Source: an uncultured Prevotella sp. (GTDB taxonomy: Bacteria > Bacteroidota > Bacteroidia > Bacteroidales > Bacteroidaceae). Taken from it: 48,498 nucleotides of DNA. A program made the translations under genes and the position numbers. This document shows positions 42,165 through 48,498 of the stretch, piece after piece. The DNA lies in NCBI GenBank assembly GCA_945875635.1, contig CAMCLD010000013.1, positions 1 through 48,498 on the forward strand, written 5' to 3'. The first letter of the stretch is position 1, and every line of letters begins with the position of its first letter. The notes under the pieces are model-generated. The model saw only the letters and a list, made by a program, of their open reading frames with translations. It did not search any database and had not been told where the DNA came from.

Positions 42165-43967
42165 ATGGGACATAAATTGAGGAGTGCAGTATGCACTGAA
42201 GGTAGAAAGATGGCAGGAGCCAGGGCACTGTGGGTTGCAGCTGGTATGAAGCATGAACAGTTTGGCAAGCCGGTTATAGCGGTTGTCAATTCATTTACAC
42301 AATTTGTTCCTGGTCATACTCATCTGCACGAAATAGGACAGATAGTTAAGAAAGAGATAGAGGCTATGGGTTGCTATGCGGCTGAGTTCAATACTATAGC
42401 TATAGATGATGGTATTGCCATGGGACATGATGGAATGCTATATTCCCTTCCAAGTCGTGATATTATAGCAGACTCTGTGGAATATATGGTCAATGCCCAT
42501 AAGGCAGATGCAATGATATGTATTTCAAACTGTGACAAGGTTACTCCAGGAATGCTCATGGCTTCAATGAGGCTGAATATACCCACCGTGTTCTGCTCTG
42601 GAGGTCCTATGGAGGCAGGAAGGTGGAAGGGTGAGAACGCTGACCTCATAACTGCTATGGTGAAAGGTGCCGACATGTCGATTGACGATGAGGAGATAAG
42701 GAAAATAGAGCAGTGCGCTTGTCCTGGTTGTGGCAGCTGCTCTGGTATGTTCACGGCAAATTCCATGAATTCACTTACAGAGGCTATGGGCTTGTCCTTG
42801 CCTGGAAATGGAACTATCCTTGCTACTCATGCCAATAGGGTTCAGCTCTTCAAAGATGCAGCAAGACTGATTGTGAAGAATGCCCTTTCTTATTATAACG
42901 ATGGTGATGAGAGTGTTCTGCCAAGAAGTATTGCAACACGTCAGGCTTTCCTCAATGCGATGACTCTTGACATAGCTATGGGAGGAAGCACCAATACTGT
43001 CCTTCATCTGCTCGCTGTAGCTCAGGAGGCTGAAGTGGATTTCAGGATGAATGATATAGATATACTTAGCCGTAAAGTTCCATGCCTGTGCAAACTTTCG
43101 CCTAACACGCAGAAATACTCAGTTCAAGAGTGTAACAGGGCAGGGGGCATACTTGGCATCATGGCGGAGCTTGAGAAAGGAGGGTTGATAGATACAACCG
43201 CCATGCGCGTAGATGGTATGACGGTTGGCGAGGCAATCGACAAGTATTCTATAACAAAGAATGACATTTCGTCTGAGGCAGACAGGATTTACCATAGTGC
43301 ACCAGGAAGACAGTTCTCTACAGTGATGGGTTCACAGGATTCAAAGTGGGAAAACCTTGACGTTGACCGTCAGTCGGGATGTATCAGAGACATAGAACAT
43401 GCATATACAAAAGATGGTGGGCTTGCCGTGTTGTTTGGCAATATAGCTCAGGATGGTTGTGTCGTCAAGACAGCAGGTGTTGACCCTGAACTGTGGCATT
43501 TCAGGGGTCCTGCAGTGGTGTTTGATTCTCAAGAGGAAGCGTGTGATGGCATCTTGTCAGGCAAGGTCAAGAGTGGTGATTGTGTCGTAATAACACATGA
43601 AGGTCCAAAGGGTGGTCCGGGAATGCAGGAAATGCTTTATCCTACGTCATATATAAAGAGTATGCATCTGGGAAAAGAATGCGCCTTGATAACGGACGGA
43701 CGCTTCTCTGGAGGAACAAGCGGACTGAGCATAGGTCATATTTCCCCTGAAGCTGCCGCTGGTGGCAATATCGGTAAGATTAAGGATGGTGATATCATAG
43801 AGATAGACATACCATCTCGCTCCATAAATGTTCTTTTGGATGAAGAAGAACTTGCGGCAAGAGAACAGCAACCTTTGAAGCGTAAACGTATAGTAAGCAA
43901 GGCTCTCCGTGCATACGCTCAGAGTGTAAGCTCAGCCGACAAGGGAGGAGTCAGGATAATAGAATAA
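42165..43967 (+). CDS. ilvD: Dihydroxy-acid dehydratase
   Basis: IlvD dehydrates 2,3-dihydroxy-acids to the oxoacid precursors of valine and isoleucine using an Fe-S cluster. The 600-residue protein shows [42 protein letters not shown], and a C-terminal [22 protein letters not shown] motif. Length is normal. It is first in an operon with ilvB, ilvN, an acyl-ACP thioesterase gene and ilvC. Confidence 0.97.
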   Translation: MGHKLRSAVCTEGRKMAGARALWVAAGMKHEQFGKPVIAVVNSFTQFVPGHTHLHEIGQIVKKEIEAMGCYAAEFNTIAIDDGIAMGHDGMLYSLPSRDIIADSVEYMVNAHKADAMICISNCDKVTPGMLMASMRLNIPTVFCSGGPMEAGRWKGENADLITAMVKGADMSIDDEEIRKIEQCACPGCGSCSGMFTANSMNSLTEAMGLSLPGNGTILATHANRVQLFKDAARLIVKNALSYYNDGDESVLPRSIATRQAFLNAMTLDIAMGGSTNTVLHLLAVAQEAEVDFRMNDIDILSRKVPCLCKLSPNTQKYSVQECNRAGGILGIMAELEKGGLIDTTAMRVDGMTVGEAIDKYSITKNDISSEADRIYHSAPGRQFSTVMGSQDSKWENLDVDRQSGCIRDIEHAYTKDGGLAVLFGNIAQDGCVVKTAGVDPELWHFRGPAVVFDSQEEACDGILSGKVKSGDCVVITHEGPKGGPGMQEMLYPTSYIKSMHLGKECALITDGRFSGGTSGLSIGHISPEAAAGGNIGKIKDGDIIEIDIPSRSINVLLDEEELAAREQQPLKRKRIVSKALRAYAQSVSSADKGGVRIIE

Positions 43968-44050
43968 GTGAGTATTTAATAATGTTTAATACAGAGTTCT
44001 ACACCACGCATATATAATATATGGTATAGGATTTTGTCGTGAGAATATTT

Positions 44051-45760
44051 ATGAAAGAGACAATAACTGGTGCAGAGGCATTGATGAGATCTCTAAAGTC
44101 AGAAGGGGTAAAGACAATATTCGGATATCCCGGTGGAGCCATAATGCCTGTTTTCGATGCACTTTATTCATACACACGTGGAGAAAGAAAAGCATTTGAC
44201 CACATACTTGTCAGGCACGAGCAGGCAGCGGCACACGCTGCGGAAGGTTATGCCCGTGTGTCAGGAGATGTAGGTGTATGCATAGTAACAAGTGGTCCTG
44301 GAGCAACAAACACTCTTACTGGTGTTGCAGACGCCATGATGGATTCCACTCCTATGGTTGTTATAGCTGGTCAGGTTGGCACAGGTGCGCTTGGAACTGA
44401 TGCTTTTCAGGAAGTAGATCTTGTAGGCGTTGCCCAGCCGATATCAAAATGGAGCTATCAGATTAGGCGTCCAGAGGATGTTGCCTGGGCAGTAAGTAGG
44501 GCATTCTATATCGCACGCAGTGGTCGTCCTGGACCTGTTGTCCTTGATTTCCCGAAAAATGCCCAGACACATACCTGTGAATGGAATCCAGTAAAAGTAG
44601 ATCATGTACGCTCATATAGACCATATCCGATAATCGATGAAGATGTGGTGGCAGAGGCAGCCGAGATTATTAATAATTCAAAGCGTCCATTGGCGCTTGT
44701 AGGACAAGGCGTAGAGCTTGGTAATGCTCAGACGGAACTCCTTGAGTTCCTTGAGAGAGCAGATATTCCTGCTGCACGTACTCTTCTCGGACTATCGGCG
44801 TTGCCTTCCAGCCATCCTCTTAATATGGGTATGCTTGGCATGCATGGCAATTATGCGCCTAACATAAAAACACAGGAGTGTGATGTTCTTATTGCCGTTG
44901 GTATGAGGTTCAGCGACCGTGTCACTGGTCTTCTCTCCACCTATGCCCGTCAGGCTAAGGTAATCCATCTGGATATTGACCCCTCTGAAATAGACAAGAA
45001 TGTAAAGACGACGGTAGCAGTTGTAGGAGATTGTAAACAGTCGTTGCCAGCAATAACAAGGTTGCTGAATAAGAATGTCCATCGTGAATGGAGAGAAAGT
45101 TTCCGCAAGTATCATGAGATGGAGCAGGAAAAAGTCATTGAGCCAGCCATTCATCCTGTTCAAGGACCATTGCTTATGGGAGAGATTGTAAATGCCGTTG
45201 CAGAACTGACGGGAGGGAATGCCGTGCTTGTCAATGATGTAGGTCAAAACCAGATGTTCTCTTGCCGCTATTTCAGATACAACAACAATAGGTCTGTTGT
45301 TACAAGTGGTGGTCTTGGAACCATGGGTTTCGGACTTCCCGCTGCTGTCGGAGCCTGCTTCGCTACAGACAGGACCGTTTGTTTCTTTACCGGAGATGGT
45401 GGGTTGCAGATGAGCATCCAAGAGTTTGGGACAATTATGGAACAGCGTCTGCCTGTCAAGATTTTCCTCCTGAACAATAATTATCTTGGCAACGTACGCC
45501 AATGGCAGGATATGTTTTTTGGACAGAGAAAGTCATTCACCAGAATGTTGAACCCAGACTATAAGAGCATATGCTGTGGTTATGGCATTTCATATGATGT
45601 AGTGGTTGACCGTTCTGAATTACTCGCAAAAATAGAGAGAACGCTTGCAGCAGAAGGTCCCTGCCTACTGGAGTGCGCTGTAAAAGAGGAGGATAATGTT
45701 CTGCCAATGACACCCCCGGGCAATAGTGTTGACGATATGTTGTTGGAAATTAATATATGA
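44051..45760 (+). CDS. ilvB: Acetolactate synthase large subunit
   Basis: AHAS condenses pyruvate with pyruvate or 2-oxobutyrate, the first committed step. The 569-residue protein has the ThDP site glutamate in ILVRHEQAAAHAAEGYARVSG, GPGATNTLTGVADAMMDSTP, and the ThDP/Mg motif GDGGLQMSIQEFGTIMEQ with NNNYLGNVRQWQ. ATG at 44051 is preferred over an in-frame GTG at 44039. The gap after ilvD is about 80 bases and holds no clear promoter. ilvN follows 6 bases later. Confidence 0.97.
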   Translation: MKETITGAEALMRSLKSEGVKTIFGYPGGAIMPVFDALYSYTRGERKAFDHILVRHEQAAAHAAEGYARVSGDVGVCIVTSGPGATNTLTGVADAMMDSTPMVVIAGQVGTGALGTDAFQEVDLVGVAQPISKWSYQIRRPEDVAWAVSRAFYIARSGRPGPVVLDFPKNAQTHTCEWNPVKVDHVRSYRPYPIIDEDVVAEAAEIINNSKRPLALVGQGVELGNAQTELLEFLERADIPAARTLLGLSALPSSHPLNMGMLGMHGNYAPNIKTQECDVLIAVGMRFSDRVTGLLSTYARQAKVIHLDIDPSEIDKNVKTTVAVVGDCKQSLPAITRLLNKNVHREWRESFRKYHEMEQEKVIEPAIHPVQGPLLMGEIVNAVAELTGGNAVLVNDVGQNQMFSCRYFRYNNNRSVVTSGGLGTMGFGLPAAVGACFATDRTVCFFTGDGGLQMSIQEFGTIMEQRLPVKIFLLNNNYLGNVRQWQDMFFGQRKSFTRMLNPDYKSICCGYGISYDVVVDRSELLAKIERTLAAEGPCLLECAVKEEDNVLPMTPPGNSVDDMLLEINI

Positions 45761-45766
45761 TAACAG

Positions 45767-46318
45767 ATGGAAGACAAGAAATTTTATACCCTGCTTGTGT
45801 ATTCTGAGAATATAGCCGGTATCCTTAACCAGATTACGGCTGTCTTCACACGCAGACAGGTCAACATAGAAAGTCTGAACGTGTCGGCTTCCAGCATACG
45901 TGGAATACACAAATACACAATCACGGCATGGAGTGACCCCGACCAGATATCTAAAATAACAAAACAGATAGAGAAAAAAATAGATGTTGTAAAAGCCAAC
46001 TACTATACGGATGATGAGATATTCATCCATGAAATAGGTCTATACAAAATCTCTTCCCAGATACTTCTTGAGAATCCAGAAGTGTCTCGAACCATTCGCC
46101 ATCATGACGCACGTATAATGGAGGTTAATCCCACATATAGCACAGTCCTGTTAGCAGGACTAACGGAAGATGTGACAGACTTGTATGAATGTCTTGACAA
46201 GTTTGGATGTATCCTGCAATACAGTCGGTCAGGGCGTATTGCTGTAACGAGGAGTTTTGACGAACCGGTATGTAATTATCTTCATGAACAGGAAAAGATA
46301 GAGAATGGCAACATGTGA
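45767..46318 (+). CDS. ilvN: Acetolactate synthase small (regulatory) subunit
   Basis: The protein has 183 residues. An ACT domain covers about 5-75 (YTLLVYSENIAGILNQITAV, then FTRRQVNIESLNVS), where valine feedback usually binds. A longer C-terminal domain follows. It activates and makes IlvB sensitive to valine. The 3' end overlaps the thioesterase gene by 14 bases. Confidence 0.95.
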   Translation: MEDKKFYTLLVYSENIAGILNQITAVFTRRQVNIESLNVSASSIRGIHKYTITAWSDPDQISKITKQIEKKIDVVKANYYTDDEIFIHEIGLYKISSQILLENPEVSRTIRHHDARIMEVNPTYSTVLLAGLTEDVTDLYECLDKFGCILQYSRSGRIAVTRSFDEPVCNYLHEQEKIENGNM

Positions 46319-47084
46319 AAAAGTAGGAAAGTACAGATTCCTTTCCGAGCCGTTCCATTGCGATTTTTCAAAGAGGTTGTTTATGGGACATCTTGGCAAC
46401 CATTTGCTTAATGCAGCGGATTTCCATTCCAATGAGCGCGATTTTGGCATGAACTATCTGAATCCTATTCATAAGACATGGGTATTGTCGCGCCTTGCAG
46501 TTGAAATGGACGAAATGCCGTTGGCTTATACACCTTTCTTTGTTGAAACGTGGGTGGAAAGTGCAATGAGGTTCTTTACCAATAGAAATTTCAAGGTTGA
46601 GGATGCAGACACGGGAAAGGTATATGGCTATGCAAGAAGTGTGTGGGCGATGATAGACACTGACACCCGCCAGCCTGCAGATATTTTTTCTATACGTGAT
46701 GGAGCTATTAGGAATTATATCTTAAATGATAAGGAATGCCCGATAGAGAAAAGTTCAAGGGTCAAGATGAATGGCAATGCTCATGTTGTCAACACCGTTA
46801 AGACTTGTTATAACGATGTTGATATAAACGGGCATGTTAATTCCATAAAATATATAGAACATATACTCGACCTTTTCAATATGCAATGGTATAGAGAACA
46901 CTGGTTGAAACGCTTTGAGATAGCCTATGTAGCTGAGAGTTATTTTGGAGATACACTGTCTTTCTATATGGAGAATCTGGCGGAAAAAGACTTTTGCATA
47001 AGCGTCAGGAAGTCTAATCCTGATATAAATGACGAAAAAGAAGTGGAAGTTTGTAGAAGTTTGCTTAAATTCGTAAAAGATTGA
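46305..47084 (+). CDS. Acyl-ACP thioesterase
   Basis: The protein has 259 residues with two hotdog-fold domains, as in the plant FatA/FatB and bacterial acyl-ACP thioesterase family. The N-terminal hotdog runs to about 130 (VLSRLAVEMDEMPL, FVETWVESAMRFF). The C-terminal hotdog starts near 150 and holds the family stretch TCYNDVDINGHVNSIKYIEH, with Asp, Asn and His in the usual catalytic places. It releases fatty acids from acyl-ACP. It sits inside the branched-chain operon, overlapping ilvN by 14 bases, an arrangement I recall in other Bacteroidales and possibly tied to branched-chain fatty acids. Confidence 0.9.
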   Translation: MATCEKVGKYRFLSEPFHCDFSKRLFMGHLGNHLLNAADFHSNERDFGMNYLNPIHKTWVLSRLAVEMDEMPLAYTPFFVETWVESAMRFFTNRNFKVEDADTGKVYGYARSVWAMIDTDTRQPADIFSIRDGAIRNYILNDKECPIEKSSRVKMNGNAHVVNTVKTCYNDVDINGHVNSIKYIEHILDLFNMQWYREHWLKRFEIAYVAESYFGDTLSFYMENLAEKDFCISVRKSNPDINDEKEVEVCRSLLKFVKD

Positions 47085-47091
47085 AATAAAA

Positions 47092-47123
47092 TTTGGTGGA
47101 TTGATAATAAATTATTACCTTTG
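47092..47123 (+). promoter_or_regulatory. Internal promoter for ilvC
   Basis: TTTG (47092-47095), 20 bases, then TACCTTTG (47116-47123) is an exact consensus match. ilvC therefore probably has its own transcript with a leader of about 75 bases, in addition to read-through from ilvD. Confidence 0.78.
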
Positions 47124-47202
47124 CACGTGTAAACATAAAACGACTGATAAGATAGAATCGTGGCATGTTATTTGTCACATAAAACTAAAAACATATTGAT
47201 AT

Positions 47203-48246
47203 ATGGCAGAAATGAATTTTGGTGGCGTAATAGAAACAGTAGTCACCAGTAAAGAGTTTTCACTTGAGAAAGCACGTGAAGTGCTGAAAAACGAAACTAT
47301 TGCGGTAATAGGTTATGGAATTCAGGGACCGGGTCAGGCAGGCAACCTTCGTGACAATGGCTTCAATGTCATTGTAGGACAGCGTGAAGGCAAGACCTAT
47401 GACAAGGCTGTGGCAGATGGTTGGGTGCCAGGCGAAACATTGTTCTCAATAGAAGAGGCAGCCGAGAAAGGCACTATCGTATGCATGCTCTTGTCTGACG
47501 CAGGACAGATTGCTGCTTGGCCGAAAATAAAGAAGTATCTTACTCCTGGCAAAGCCCTGTATTATTCACATGGATTCGCAATAAATTGGAGTGACAGAAC
47601 AGGTGTAGTACCACCTGAGGATATTGATGTGATAATGGTCGCACCCAAGGGCTCCGGTACTTCCCTTAGAACAATGTTCCTTGAGGGAAGGGGACTCAAT
47701 TGCTCGTATGCTGTCTATCAAGATGCAACGGGTAAAGCTGAAGAGCGTACGATAGCCTTTGGTATCGGTATTGGAGCTGGTTATCTGTTCAAGACTACTT
47801 TTGAGCGTGAGGCAACATCAGACCTGACAGGTGAGCGTGGATCTTTGATGGGAGCTATTGAAGGACTGCTTGAGGCTCAGTATCAGGTGCTTCGTGAGCA
47901 TGGACATTCTCCGTCTGAAGCTTTCAATGAGACGGTAGAGGAGTTGACCCAGAGCTTAGGTCCTTTGTTCGGAGAGAAAGGTATGGATTGGATGTATGCG
48001 AACTGCTCGACAACGGCACAGCGCGGTGCTCTTGATTGGGCTCCACGATTCCGTGACGCAATCAAGCCTGTTATGGAATGGCTGTATCTGTCAGTAAAGA
48101 GTGGTAACGAGGCTCAGATTTCCATAGATAAGAATTCTCAGCCAGATTATCGTGAGAAACTTAATGAGGAGCTTAAGGCTATGAGAGAGAGCGAGATGTG
48201 GCGCGCAGGTGCGACAGTTCGCCAGTTAAGACCAGAAAACAACTAA
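47203..48246 (+). CDS. ilvC: Ketol-acid reductoisomerase
   Basis: IlvC isomerises and reduces acetolactate or acetohydroxybutyrate with NAD(P)H. The 347-residue class I enzyme has the Rossmann motif GYGIQGPGQAGNLRDNG at about 38-54 and the cofactor loop VGQREG. The catalytic part has VAPKGSGTSLR, TDLTGERGSLMG-like DLTGERGSLMGAIEG and EALNET-like EAFNETVEELTQ. The loop after strand beta 2 (GQREGKTYDKA) would set cofactor preference, but I do not assign it. A strong terminator follows. Confidence 0.97.
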   Translation: MAEMNFGGVIETVVTSKEFSLEKAREVLKNETIAVIGYGIQGPGQAGNLRDNGFNVIVGQREGKTYDKAVADGWVPGETLFSIEEAAEKGTIVCMLLSDAGQIAAWPKIKKYLTPGKALYYSHGFAINWSDRTGVVPPEDIDVIMVAPKGSGTSLRTMFLEGRGLNCSYAVYQDATGKAEERTIAFGIGIGAGYLFKTTFEREATSDLTGERGSLMGAIEGLLEAQYQVLREHGHSPSEAFNETVEELTQSLGPLFGEKGMDWMYANCSTTAQRGALDWAPRFRDAIKPVMEWLYLSVKSGNEAQISIDKNSQPDYREKLNEELKAMRESEMWRAGATVRQLRPENN

Positions 48247-48275
48247 ATCTTTTTCGTACATAATGTTTGAGCGTG

Positions 48276-48318
48276 GGGATGTCTTTCCGTGGTGGAAAGG
48301 CATCCCTCATTTTCTATT
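48276..48318 (+). terminator. Terminator of the ilv operon
   Basis: GGGATG-T-CTTTCC (48276-48288) and GGAAAG-G-CATCCC (48294-48306) pair with a G-T wobble at the bulge position and loop GTGGT, then a T-rich run. It closes the operon. Confidence 0.88.
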
Positions 48319-48400
48319 CTCTGATATATGTGCATGTTAGTAACATCTCACCCTATAACTATAGGTGGACATCAGACGCATTGACTTCAATAATCCAGGT

Positions 48401-48498
48401 GCAATGCTTTGCAATGGCACATGCAAAGCTTTGCGATGACACTTGCAAAGCTTTGCGATGACACTTGCAAAGCTTTGCGTTGGCACTTGCAATAGTAT
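48401..48498. repeat. 22-bp palindromic tandem repeat, right copy
   Basis: Four full 22-base units begin at 48401, 48423, 48445 and 48467 and a partial unit runs to the window end. Three carry the perfect palindrome GCAAAGCTTTGC. The last bases, GCAATAGTAT, echo the GCAATACTAT end of the left copy. The array continues or ends just outside the window. Confidence 0.85.

Overview
The window looks like a chromosomal segment of a Bacteroidales bacterium, most likely a Prevotella-type genus. The evidence is a SusC/SusD pair, many short lipoproteins with the lipobox cysteine near residue 20, TonB/ExbB/ExbD duplications, type IX secretion (T9SS) genes, almost no Shine-Dalgarno sequences, and repeated Bacteroidetes-type promoters (TTTG or TTG, about 20 bases, then TAnnTTTG). 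Several of these promoters match at exactly 20 bp spacing. I could not compute GC content or search databases; the genus is an inference.

Layout. (1) 1-5188: palindromic 22-bp repeats, tRNA-Lys, then a leftward block of tdk, an AI-2E family transporter, a DUF4836 lipoprotein and an orphan FtsX-like permease. (2) 5189-6795: rsmI and a coiled-coil lipoprotein. (3) 7184-16947: a nutrient-uptake locus with SusC, SusD, an HExxH lipoprotein, a DUF4302 lipoprotein and an exported protein with a BACON-like region and a C-terminal tail resembling secretion or anchoring tails. (4) 16948-17471: terminator, 22-bp tandem array and tRNA-Pro. (5) 17586-20065: aroA, a small Cys-rich membrane protein and a metal-type ABC permease. 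(6) 20186-26894: T9SS genes sprE/porW and porX, convergent with cmk and porQ. (7) 27060-32330: TonB, a polyprenyl synthase, TatD, tRNA-Ser, then ExbB, an unknown membrane protein and two ExbD proteins. (8) 32548-35157: an Lrp regulator, an exported protein of unknown function and a gene-poor, repeat-rich gap. (9) 35158-37677: ffh, folD and a 59-residue TPR protein. (10) 37724-40342: a four-subunit 2-oxoacid:ferredoxin oxidoreductase of the Vor type. (11) 40671-41744: an abundant-type OmpA protein. (12) 42165-48246: the valine/isoleucine operon ilvD-ilvB-ilvN-thioesterase-ilvC. The window ends in the same palindromic repeat family with which it begins.

How it fits together. Branched-chain amino-acid synthesis (ilv), an acyl-ACP thioesterase inside that operon, a Vor-type oxidoreductase that would turn branched 2-oxoacids into acyl-CoA, and an Lrp-type regulator are all within 16 kb. 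This suggests, without proving, a link between branched-chain metabolism and lipid supply. A second theme is the cell envelope: TonB/ExbBD energises SusC-type importers, and SprE, PorX and PorQ belong to T9SS export.

No CRISPR array, prophage, integrase or intact insertion sequence was seen. The least explained material is intergenic: four families of short repeats (22-bp palindromic, 22-bp AAAACCGCCG type, octamer-period foldbacks, and a shared 20-mer before two nucleotide kinase genes), plus several conserved-looking membrane proteins with no assigned job.
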